A DNA stretch of 12,548 nt from the NCBI GenBank assembly GCA_030830595.1, contig JAURMS010000384.1, positions 1 to 12,548 on the forward strand, read 5' to 3'. The notes under the pieces were generated by a model that worked only from the letters and a program-made list of their open reading frames with translations, was not told the DNA's origin and did not search any database. Made by a program: the position numbers and the translations under genes. The stretch comes from Gammaproteobacteria bacterium. GTDB taxonomy: Bacteria; Pseudomonadota; Gammaproteobacteria; Steroidobacterales; Steroidobacteraceae. Of this stretch, positions 1 through 8,100 are shown piece after piece (position 1 is the stretch's first letter; each line of letters begins with the position of its first letter).

Positions 1-1
1 A

Positions 2-187
2 GCCAATGCCGTCGCGCGCCACCGACATCCCGCCGCCGAGACTGCTGACGTACCAGCTTTGGCTGGGGGCGTGCCAGTGGGCGCTTTCCGGTGCATCGAG
101 GGCCGGCAGGTCATCCGCGAGCGCAGCACCGCCGAGAGTCGCGAGGGCGACGCATGTCGACATGAGCGAGGCTCTGTTCAGGTGCAT
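2..187 (-). CDS. Partial secreted SMP-30/NHL-like beta-propeller protein, 5' end only
   Basis: This leftward reading frame stays open for 62 codons and runs off the left edge, so only the N-terminus is seen. It begins with a Sec-type signal peptide: a short basic start, a hydrophobic stretch (STCVALATLGGAALA) and a likely cut after about residue 25. After this comes a segment reading APESAHWHAPSQSWYVSSLG, then a DGIG. That resembles the first blade of SMP-30/gluconolactonase or NHL-type beta-propellers (PES..Y....LYVSN...G....DG.G). The ATG at 187 is preferred because a GGAG lies 10 bases upstream (plus-strand 198-201). An in-frame ATG at 208 has no comparable site. The signal peptide and family-like block argue that this is a real gene. 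The precise function cannot be told from the fragment. It is divergent from nei, with 61 bases between start codons. Confidence 0.7.
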   Translation of the reverse strand, partial: MHLNRASLMSTCVALATLGGAALADDLPALDAPESAHWHAPSQSWYVSSLGGGMSVARDGIG

Positions 188-248
188 GACGGCATTTCTC
201 CAGTGCATGGCGCATCGTACACTCAGCGCAGCAATCCGAGGAAAGCCC
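188..248. promoter_or_regulatory. Short divergent intergenic region with candidate nei promoter
   Basis: These 61 bases separate the starts of two divergent genes and must hold signals for both unless transcription enters from further away. On the plus strand TTTCTC (195-200) and TACACT (218-223) are 17 bases apart and could be weak -35 and -10 boxes for nei. On the minus strand the same patch reads TACGAT, a possible -10 for the leftward gene, but with no convincing -35 box. The nei ribosome-binding site GAGGA (238-242) lies at the right end. Matches to consensus are partial, so this is only a candidate. Confidence 0.25.
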
Positions 249-1109
249 ATGCCCGAGGGACCGGAAATTCGTCGTGCCGCAGACCAGGTGGCCGCTGCCA
301 TCGTTGGGCGGCGGGCCGATCGGGTGTGGTTTGGCCTGCCAGCGATCAAGCGCCACGGAAAAGCACTGTCGGGTCAGAGGGTCATACGGGTAGAGCCGCG
401 GGGCAAGGCCCTCCTCACTCATTTCGAAGGCGGGCGCACTCTTTATACCCACAACCAGCTCTACGGTCGTTGGCAGGTGGTCAAGCCAGGCAAGTTGCCG
501 CGCACCAGCCGCAGCCTGAGGGTGGCGATCGAGAACGAGCATCGCTGGGCGCTGCTCTACAGTGCCTCAGACATCGAGGTTCTGCCCACCGACCAGGTCA
601 ATGCGCATCCCTACATTGCACGCCTCGGGGTGGAGTTGCTGGATGAGACCATTCGGCTGGCGGATGTACTGCGCCAGGTCGACGATCCGCGCTTCGCCCG
701 CAAGTCGCTGGCGGCCTTATTGCTGGATCAGGGCTTCCTGGCCGGAATCGGCAACTACCTGCGCAGTGAGATCCTGTACGTTGCTCGCCTGAGAAGTGAG
801 TGGAAGCTCGGTGACCTCGATGAGGCGGGGCGTGCACGCCTGGCGGCGGCAGCGCTCGACCTGACCCGCCAGTCCTATCGGACGCGAGGCATCACCAACG
901 ACCTGGAGCGGGCAGCCAGCCTGAAGGCAGGGGGCATGAGCTACGGGCGCTATCGCCATCATGTCTTCGACCGTGAAGGTGAGCCCTGCTGGGAGTGTGG
1001 CACCCGGGTCATCCGTCGCAACCTGGGTGGGCGAGCGGTATTCGAATGTGGCGCGTGTCAGGGAGAACACCATGTCGGTAAGCACACCAAGCCTGCGCGG
1101 AAAAAGTAA
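249..1109 (+). CDS. nei: Endonuclease VIII, Fpg/Nei-family DNA glycosylase/AP lyase
   Basis: This is a base-excision repair enzyme that removes oxidised pyrimidines and cuts the abasic strand. The 286-residue product starts MPEGPEIRRAAD, as E. coli Nei does. Pro2 (N-terminal after Met removal) is the Schiff-base nucleophile, Glu3 the acid, and Lys53 in RGKALLTHF the conserved beta-hairpin lysine. Further Nei blocks are THNQLYG (67-73), LYSASDIE (103-110) and the helix-two-turn-helix GNYLRSEIL (168-176). The C-terminus carries a zinc finger with Cys247, Cys250, Cys267 and Cys270. A basic tail of about 15 residues follows the finger and makes the protein a little longer than E. coli Nei (263 residues). 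The ATG at 249 is chosen because the catalytic proline must be residue 2 and GAGGA lies just upstream. The reading frame is open back to base 6, but that extension would bury the catalytic N-terminus. The last 38 bases overlap the amidase gene. Confidence 0.96.
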   Translation: MPEGPEIRRAADQVAAAIVGRRADRVWFGLPAIKRHGKALSGQRVIRVEPRGKALLTHFEGGRTLYTHNQLYGRWQVVKPGKLPRTSRSLRVAIENEHRWALLYSASDIEVLPTDQVNAHPYIARLGVELLDETIRLADVLRQVDDPRFARKSLAALLLDQGFLAGIGNYLRSEILYVARLRSEWKLGDLDEAGRARLAAAALDLTRQSYRTRGITNDLERAASLKAGGMSYGRYRHHVFDREGEPCWECGTRVIRRNLGGRAVFECGACQGEHHVGKHTKPARKK

Positions 1110-2634
1110 TGCATCAGGCAGCTTGACTCGACGTGCCTTCTTAGGGGGCGCGGCAGGAGCAATGTCGGCTTTCGCAAGCCCGGCGTGGGTCGCCGCACGG
1201 GACATGGACATCACCCGGCTCAGCGCCATCGAATTGTCTACAGCCATCAGGTTGAGGCAAGTTTCCTGTGTTGAGGTAATGCGGGCTTACCTCAATCGCA
1301 TCGAACGCCTTAATCCGGTCACTAACGCGATCATCCTGCAGGTTCCCGCCGAGCAGGCCCTGGCGGAGGCCGCTGAGCGTGATCGGGACCTTGAGCGCGG
1401 CTATTACCGGGGCTGGATGCACGGCTTTCCGCAAGCCATCAAGGATCTTGCGGACGTCGAGGGGATGCCTACCACGCGCGGTTCGCCAATCCTGCGGGAG
1501 GCTATGGCGGGTAGCGACAGCATCTTCGTGGCGAGGATGCGCGCCGCCGGCGCGATTTTCATAGGCAAGACCAACGTGCCTGAATTCGGCCTCGGTTCCC
1601 ACACGTACAACACCGTCTTCGGGACCACGCTCAACCCGTGGGATACCACCAAATCGGCAGGTGGCAGCAGCGGGGGTGCGGCGGCGGCGTTGGCCCTGGA
1701 TCTGCTGCCGGTGGCCGATGGCAGCGACATGATGGGATCCCTGCGAAACCCTGCCGGGTGGAACAACGTCATCGGCTTTCGTCCAAGTCTCGGACGCATC
1801 CCCAACAACCGGGGTCAGGTCCTGCACCACCTTGCCGTGTCGGGGCCGATGGCCAGGAACGTGCCGGACCTTGCGATGTTGCTCTCCACCATGGCAGGTC
1901 GTGACGCGCGAGACCCATTCTCCCTGACCGTCGATCCGGGACAATTCGCCGGACCGATAGAGCTGGACGTTCGGGGCAAGCGGGTCGGCTGGCTGGGCAG
2001 TTATGACGACTACCTCCCGATGCAGGATGGCGTGCTGGAGACTTGCGAGCGCGCGCTGCAGGATTTTGAGCGATTGGGTTGTATCGTCAGCCCGGTCAAG
2101 GTCGATTTCGACATGGACCGTCTATGGCACGCATGGCTGACCTTGAGAAGCTGGTTTCTCGCCAGCCGCATGCAGGGTCTGTACGCAAACGAGGCAACCC
2201 GCGCCTTACTCAAGCCAGAGGTGATCTGGGAACTGGAGCGTGGCCTGGCCCTCAATGCGATGGAGGTGGCGGAGGCGGGCGACGTTCGTGATGACTGGTA
2301 CCAGGCCGTACGGCGACTGTTTGAGTCCCACGATTTCCTGGTCCTGCCCACCGCCCAGCTGTTTCCCTTTGAGGCCAGCCAGGCCTGGCCGCGGCAGGTA
2401 GGCACCAAGGAGATGGACACCTACCATCGCTGGATGGAGGTCGTGGTTGGCGGAACCCTGTCGGGCTGCCCCATTGTCGCGGTGCCTGCAGGCTTCAGCG
2501 CAGACGGCCTACCCATGGGCTTGCAATTGATGGGACCTGCCCAGGGCGACTGGCAGGTGCTCCAGCTCGCTGCTGCCTATGAAAAAGAGTGCGGTTGGAC
2601 GGCCGGACGCCACAGGCCGCCGCTGACCGGCTGA
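1072..2634 (+). CDS. Tat-exported amidase-signature family hydrolase
   Basis: The 520-residue product belongs to the amidase-signature family, whose Ser-cisSer-Lys enzymes hydrolyse amide bonds. The triad is visible as Lys124 (AIKDL), Ser199 in AGGSSGG (196-202) and nucleophile Ser223 in DGSDMMGSLRNPA (216-228). The 24-residue spacing between the two serines equals that of fatty acid amide hydrolase. The usual GSDxGGS reads GSDMMGS, so the first glycine of the GGS turn is methionine, while the serine is kept. The C-terminus has a typical block, CPIVAVPAGF...GLPMGLQLMG. The N-terminus carries a twin-arginine leader (LTRRAFLGG, 18-26, then a hydrophobic Ala-rich stretch), so it probably acts in the periplasm. 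The ATG at 1072 has GGGAG six bases upstream and gives a leader of normal length. It overlaps nei by 38 bases and lies 104 bases before the receptor gene. Substrate unknown. A link with the amine operon is inferred from position and location. Confidence 0.9.
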   Translation: MSVSTPSLRGKSNASGSLTRRAFLGGAAGAMSAFASPAWVAARDMDITRLSAIELSTAIRLRQVSCVEVMRAYLNRIERLNPVTNAIILQVPAEQALAEAAERDRDLERGYYRGWMHGFPQAIKDLADVEGMPTTRGSPILREAMAGSDSIFVARMRAAGAIFIGKTNVPEFGLGSHTYNTVFGTTLNPWDTTKSAGGSSGGAAAALALDLLPVADGSDMMGSLRNPAGWNNVIGFRPSLGRIPNNRGQVLHHLAVSGPMARNVPDLAMLLSTMAGRDARDPFSLTVDPGQFAGPIELDVRGKRVGWLGSYDDYLPMQDGVLETCERALQDFERLGCIVSPVKVDFDMDRLWHAWLTLRSWFLASRMQGLYANEATRALLKPEVIWELERGLALNAMEVAEAGDVRDDWYQAVRRLFESHDFLVLPTAQLFPFEASQAWPRQVGTKEMDTYHRWMEVVVGGTLSGCPIVAVPAGFSADGLPMGLQLMGPAQGDWQVLQLAAAYEKECGWTAGRHRPPLTG

Positions 2635-2738
2635 CCGGATTTGCCAAGAGCGGCTGGGATCACTGTGTTACCTAGTGCAGCAGGGCAAGGTTTGTCCGAT
2701 CACCGGAGCATGCCCGGTACACAATCAGGGGGAAGAGA
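2635..2738 (+). promoter_or_regulatory. Intergenic region upstream of the seven-gene operon
   Basis: This is the largest gap in the plus-strand genes and the most likely place for an operon promoter. TTGCCA (2641-2646) matches a -35 box at five of six positions. The hexamer 17 bases downstream is TGTGTT (2664-2669), a poor -10. A second start, TTGTCC (2692-2697), has only TACACA (2718-2723) at a too-wide 20-base spacing. A small inverted repeat, CCGG-7-CCGG around GCATGC (2703-2717), could be a protein site but is short. The strong GGGGGAAGAG ribosome-binding site (2728-2737) sits just before the receptor start. No clear terminator follows the amidase. Confidence 0.3.
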
Positions 2739-5144
2739 ATGAACAGGCGCTCTTTGGTATTGAACTCGGCCATCTCGGCCGTCCTATGCGGGGTCTCGTG
2801 CGGCGCACTCGCGCAGACAGTGCTTGATGAGGTGGTCGTGACCGCCCAGAAGCGCGAGCAGGGCGCCAACGATGTGGGCATCACGCTCAATGCGTTTACC
2901 GGCGAGGAACTGGCGGAACGCGGCGTGCAAACCGCGGAAGACATCGCCCTGTACACCCCGGGCCTGATGGTGAATGAAACCGCAGCCACCGGCGTGCCGC
3001 TCTACACCATCCGTGGGGTGGGCTTCCAGGATTACTCTACTGCCGCCTCCTCCACCGTCGGCCTGTATTTCGATGAGGTCGCGATTCCCTATACCGTCAT
3101 GAGTCGCGGTGTGCTGTTCGACCTGGAGCGCGCCGAGGTACTGAAGGGCCCGCAGGGCGATCTGTATGGACGCAATACGACTGGCGGCCAGATCAACTTC
3201 GTAAGCCGGAAGCCGACCGACACCTTTGAAGGCGGCTTTTCCCTGTCCTACGGCAGCTTTCAGCGCGCCGATATCGATGCGTATGTAAGCGGCCCCCTCA
3301 GCGATACCGTGCGCGGACGGCTTGCATTTACCCGCACCGATTCACGCTCAGGCTGGCAGAAGAGCCTTACGCGTAATGACGAGCTGGGCAAGCTCGATGT
3401 CACCGGCGTTCGCGGCATGCTCGAAATTGACCTTGGCGACTCTGTAGACGTCCTGCTGCGGGCGCAGTACATACGGGATAAGTCGGAAAACCGCGCCAAC
3501 ACCGCCTACGACGGCAGGTCGATCGGTCTGGGCGAGTTCCAGGCACCCTATGGTCCGTTGCTCCCTTATCTCGGCAGCGGCGATGCACCCTGGTATTCCA
3601 CGGGCGACAACCGAGCGGCTGACTGGACCAACAGCTATACCGATCCCGATGGCGTGACCTGGGACCTGCGTCCGCAACGCGATAACGAACTGGTCAGCTT
3701 CTCGGCCCGGGTTGACTGGCAACTCGCCGGAGACATGACCTTTACATCCGTCACCGGCGTCGACACCTTTGAGCGCGTCGAGTCGAACGACTGGGATGGC
3801 TCCATCGCCAATGACTCAAGCAACATCAATACCTCGGATATCGATGTATTTTCCCAGGAATTCCGCCTGAGCGGCGGATCAGATGCCCTGAATTGGGTCG
3901 CGGGCCTGTATTTCTCCGATGACTCGGTCGATGAGCTATACAACTATTTCATGTCGGACTCGGTGTATGGCTACGGCGGCGTCGTGTTCGGGGTGACGCC
4001 CTTCCAGTTTGCCCCGATCCTGCAACTCAACACACGCTATGAGCAGGACACCGAGTCGCGGGCGGCTTTCGGCCATCTCGAGTACAACATCAATGACGAT
4101 TTGCGACTCACCCTTGGCGCTCGCTACACCGATGAGGAGCGGACCTGGTCTGGTTGCACCTTTGACGCTGGCGAAGGTTCCCTGGCGGGCTTCCTGAACT
4201 TCGCTTTTGGTGCCAACCTGTCGCCGGGTGATTGCGGCACCATCGATGACGACCCGAATTCACCTGGCTACATCTTCGGTGTGATCGGCACAGAGAACGT
4301 TAACGACGCCTTCCATGTCTACACGGAGACGATTCGCTCCAAGAAGTGGATGTACAAGGCCGGCCTGGATTACAAGCTGTCCGAGGACCTGCTGGCCTAT
4401 GCGATGTACTCGCATGGCGTGAAGTCCGGTGGCTTCAACGGTGCGAACTCCAACACTACAAACCAGCTGAAGGGATATAAGCCAGAGGAACTTGACTCCT
4501 TCGAGGTGGGTTTGAAGTCAACGCTGCTCGATGGTGCCATGCAGCTGAACCTGGCCGCGTTCTACTACGACTACAAGAACAAGCAGGAACAGGACCTGGC
4601 CGTGACCTTCGTCGGTAACATCAGCGGCCTTGCCAACGTTCCCGAGTCAGAGATCGTCGGTGCCGAGGTCGACCTGCAGTGGGCACCCGCGGACGGGCTG
4701 TTCCTCAGCCTGGGCCTCGCCTGGCTGGATACCGAAATCACGAAGTGGGACGCAGTATCCCGCGCCAGCGCTTGGCCGGTGATCGTCACCTTCGACGCGT
4801 CAGGCCTGGAGTTGGCGCAGTCACCGGAAATACAAGCCAACCTTGGCATTCAATATGAGTGGAACGTTGGCGACCTTCGTATGTGGGTCGGTGGTGAGGC
4901 TAACCACAAGGCCGAGACCTCCGGCGGTGCGGCGGGCATCAGTGATGCCACCGACTCCTATACCGTCATCAATGCCCGCCTCGGCGTGGGCAGTGCGGAT
5001 GACGTGTGGCGGGTCACGTTGTGGAGCCGTAACCTGACTGACGAGTACTACTATCCCGCAGCTTATCTGGGTGGCAATGGTCCCTTCATCCGCTCAGTGG
5101 GGATGCCTCGCACGGTGGGTGTGAGCCTGGACGTCAAATTCTAG
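2739..5144 (+). CDS. TonB-dependent outer-membrane receptor
   Basis: This 801-residue protein is a gated outer-membrane beta-barrel that imports a ligand using energy passed from TonB-ExbB-ExbD. It has a Sec signal peptide (residues 1-26, ending GALAQ) followed at once by a TonB box (LDEVVVTAQKRE, 29-40). The plug domain includes YTIRGVG (89-95), ERAEVLKGPQGDLYGRNTTG (130-149) and INFVSRKPT (152-160), all typical of this family. The rest is barrel with aromatic-rich strands, ending in phenylalanine (SLDVKF), as expected for assembly by the BAM complex. The start is supported by GGGGGAAGAG directly upstream. It begins the tight cluster and ends 10 bases before the amidohydrolase, whose ribosome-binding site overlaps its TAG stop. 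Sequence does not reveal the ligand. By context it may import the substrate of the downstream periplasmic enzymes, but siderophore or other uptake cannot be excluded. Confidence 0.95.
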   Translation: MNRRSLVLNSAISAVLCGVSCGALAQTVLDEVVVTAQKREQGANDVGITLNAFTGEELAERGVQTAEDIALYTPGLMVNETAATGVPLYTIRGVGFQDYSTAASSTVGLYFDEVAIPYTVMSRGVLFDLERAEVLKGPQGDLYGRNTTGGQINFVSRKPTDTFEGGFSLSYGSFQRADIDAYVSGPLSDTVRGRLAFTRTDSRSGWQKSLTRNDELGKLDVTGVRGMLEIDLGDSVDVLLRAQYIRDKSENRANTAYDGRSIGLGEFQAPYGPLLPYLGSGDAPWYSTGDNRAADWTNSYTDPDGVTWDLRPQRDNELVSFSARVDWQLAGDMTFTSVTGVDTFERVESNDWDGSIANDSSNINTSDIDVFSQEFRLSGGSDALNWVAGLYFSDDSVDELYNYFMSDSVYGYGGVVFGVTPFQFAPILQLNTRYEQDTESRAAFGHLEYNINDDLRLTLGARYTDEERTWSGCTFDAGEGSLAGFLNFAFGANLSPGDCGTIDDDPNSPGYIFGVIGTENVNDAFHVYTETIRSKKWMYKAGLDYKLSEDLLAYAMYSHGVKSGGFNGANSNTTNQLKGYKPEELDSFEVGLKSTLLDGAMQLNLAAFYYDYKNKQEQDLAVTFVGNISGLANVPESEIVGAEVDLQWAPADGLFLSLGLAWLDTEITKWDAVSRASAWPVIVTFDASGLELAQSPEIQANLGIQYEWNVGDLRMWVGGEANHKAETSGGAAGISDATDSYTVINARLGVGSADDVWRVTLWSRNLTDEYYYPAAYLGGNGPFIRSVGMPRTVGVSLDVKF

Positions 5145-5154
5145 GAAATAACCT

Positions 5155-8100
5155 ATGCGTAAGACTGGGCGGATCGTGACCGCGGCGCTGGCAGCCCTGC
5201 TGCCAGCCGCCGCGGCGACAGCCGTCGACCTGCTGGTCCACTCCGGTCGCATCTACACCGGCGTAGCGGCGCAGCCATGGGCCGAGGCGGTGGCGATCGA
5301 GGATGGAAGGGTGGTGCGTGTTGGCAGCAACGACGAGTTGCTTGCGGCCGCCAGTCCCACAGCCCAGCGGGTCGACCTGGGCGGCCGCATGGCCATGCCG
5401 GGGATCGTTGATGCGCATTCGCACCCCATGGGTGGTGCCATCAAGAACCTCTTCGAGTGCAATTTCCCGTTCTCCGCCGGCCCAGAGGAGGTGGCTGCTG
5501 CCGTGGCCGCCTGCGCTGCCAAGGCGAAACCGGGCGAATGGATCATCGGTGGCCAGTGGGATAGTAATTTCTTCGTCAACCACAAGCTGGTCTCGCCTCG
5601 CCAGTTGCTGGATGGCGCCAGTCCGGACAACCCGGTAGCCCTGGCGGACGACTCGGGTCATAACGCCTGGGTCAACACCGCCGCCCTTGCGATCCTTGGG
5701 CTGGGTCCTGAGTCCCCCGACCCGGAGGGAGGCAGGATCAACCGGGAGGCAGATGGACGAACGCCTAATGGGGTGCTCGAGGAGACCGCAGCCCAGTTGG
5801 CCTCCCGGTTCATGGACCGCCGCCCTCCTGCGCAGTTGGCGGCTGCAGTCGAGGAAATGCAGCGGCTGCTCAATGGCTTTGGCATTACGGCGGTCAAGAT
5901 TGCCAACACACCGGATGATCACCTCGAGGCCATCACGGCGATGGATCGTGGACCCGGCCTGACCCTGCATGTCACGACCAGCCTGGCGACTCCCTACGGC
6001 TCTCGCGAAGCGCCACTCGACATTGCAGCCTACGAGGCGAGGCGTGACAGCTTTCAGAGCAAGAACGTCAACACCAACGCCATCAAGATTTTCCTGGACG
6101 GAGTGCCAACGGCTTCCCGGACCGCCGGTATGCTCGAACCTTATGCGCCAGATGACCACTTCCCGCCGGGATACCTCGGAGAGATGCACCTGGCCGAAGA
6201 GCTGCTCACCGAAGATGTGAAGGCGCTCGACCGTGCGGGTTTCCAGATCAAGATTCATACGGCGGGTGACGGATCAGTTCGGCGAGCACTGAACGCGATC
6301 GAAGCCGCGAGGCTCGCCAACGGCCCGAATGGGCCACGCCATGAACTTGCTCATGCCGGATATGTCGGCGATGCAGACATGACGCGATTCGCCGAGCTCA
6401 ACGTGGCCCCGGATTTTTCGCCCTATATCTGGAGCCCCTCGCCGATCATCCAATCGGTCATCGATGCCGTCGGGCCGCGGGGCGAGCGGTACTGGCCCAC
6501 GCGAGATCTCCTCACGGGTTCTGCAGTAGTGGTCGCCGGCTCTGACTGGCCGTCTGCCGTCGACTCACCCAATCCCTGGCCGGGGATCGAATCGCTGGTG
6601 ACACGCAGGGCAGCCAACGGCGATCCCGAGGGGACATTGTGGGCCGAGCAGGGTGTTGAGCTGGCGGAGGCACTTGCCATCTTCACTGCCAATAGCGCTA
6701 CCACTCATGGCTTTGCCGACGTCACGGGGCGGATCGAGCCCGGCGTGTCCGCTGACCTGATCGTGTTGTCGCAGGATATTTTTGCGGTCGATCCTGATCG
6801 GATTGGTGACACTGAAGTCTTGTTGACACTGTTCAACGGGCGGGTGGTTCACGCGCGGGAGCCTTTCCGTACCGAGTCCAAGTCCGACAAGGCCGCGGAC
6901 CTCGTCCTGCAAAACGGCAAGGTGCTCGCCCGGATGTCGAATATCCCGGGCTGGGCTGAAGCCATTGCAGTCAAGGATGGCAGTATCGTCGCCGTCGGCA
7001 GTAATGATGAGGTTGCGGATTGGGTGGGTTCCACGACGCAGGTTGAGGACCTGCAAGGCCGGTTCGTCATGCCGGGTTTTGTTGATCAGCACGTCCACAC
7101 CTACTTTGCGGGCGAGGAAATGCTGTACGGATGCCGCCTGCAGGACACCATGACCTTCGAGCAAGTGCTGGCGAAGGTTGGCGAGTGTGCTGAAGTGGCT
7201 GCAGAGGGTGAATGGGTACGTGGAGGGCCGTGGGGCAGTCACCTGCTGCCCCAACTCTACAAGGAGTCGGCCCTGACCGCGCTGGATCAAGCATCGAAAG
7301 GTCATCCACTGATCCTGCGTGACGATACCGCCCATAACGTGATCGTCAATTCCGCGGCGCTTGCCTTGATCGGCTATGGCGCGGAGACACCCAACCCTGA
7401 AAAGGGCGAAATCGTTCGGGATCCGGACACGGGGGGAATCACCGGCCTCTTGTTTGAGAGCGCGGCCAAGGCAGCCCACAAGGCTGCACCGGCCAGGACG
7501 ATCGAGGAGGACGCCGCTGCGGTGGCGGAAGGGGTCGAGGTGCTCAGCGCACTTGGCGTGACGAGTTTCCTTGATGCCGCCGTCCCACCGAGGGTCGCAC
7601 GGGCCTATAACCATCTGGACCAGGCCGGCGGCCTCAACGCCCGGGCAGCGCTTGCCATGAGCGAGGGCGTGCTGACTGTCTATTCTGATGAGTCACTGGA
7701 AGAGCTCGTCGCCGGGCGGGATGCCTTCAAGTCGCCCAACGTGTTACCGGACTACGTCAAGTTTTTCCTGGACGGGATTCCCCCGACTTATACGGCGCTG
7801 TTTCTCGAACCCTACCTGCCCACCACGAAATTTGGCGACCACTTTCTCGGCGACATCTACTATTCCGGGGACGAACTGGCTCGGTTGGTGACAGCCTTTG
7901 ATGCCAGCGGCGCGACGGTCAAGATACACGCCACAGCAGATGGCTCGGTGCGGGCAGCCCTGGACGCGTTTGCCGTGGCGAGGGCGCAAAACGGTAACAG
8001 CGGCCTGCCTCACCAGATCGCCCATGCCGGTTACGTGCACCCTGACGATCGGGGCAGGTTTGCACAACTAGGCGTGGTGGTCGATGCCTGCCCCACCTTC

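Noticed and set aside
6..248. Upstream in-frame extension of nei
   Set aside because: Nei needs proline directly after the initiator methionine as nucleophile. The extension overlaps the leftward gene start and lacks a ribosome-binding site.
2622..2637. Eight-base tandem repeat (GCTGACCG twice) at the amidase stop codon
   Set aside because: It is too short to mean anything and consistent with chance in this base composition.
2703..2717. Inverted repeat CCGG-7-CCGG as a regulator operator
   Set aside because: The arms are only four bases, are off-centre around GCATGC, and are not repeated elsewhere in the gap. It is kept only as a note in the intergenic entry.
5134..6258. Long minus-strand open frame of 374 codons opposite amidohydrolase module 1
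   Set aside because: It lies antisense to a gene with clear family motifs, its product has no recognisable motif or leader, and long antisense frames are common in high-GC genes.
6565..7614. Minus-strand open frame of 349 codons opposite the junction of the two modules
   Set aside because: Same reasons: it is a codon-bias shadow, with no motif and no neighbour that supports it.
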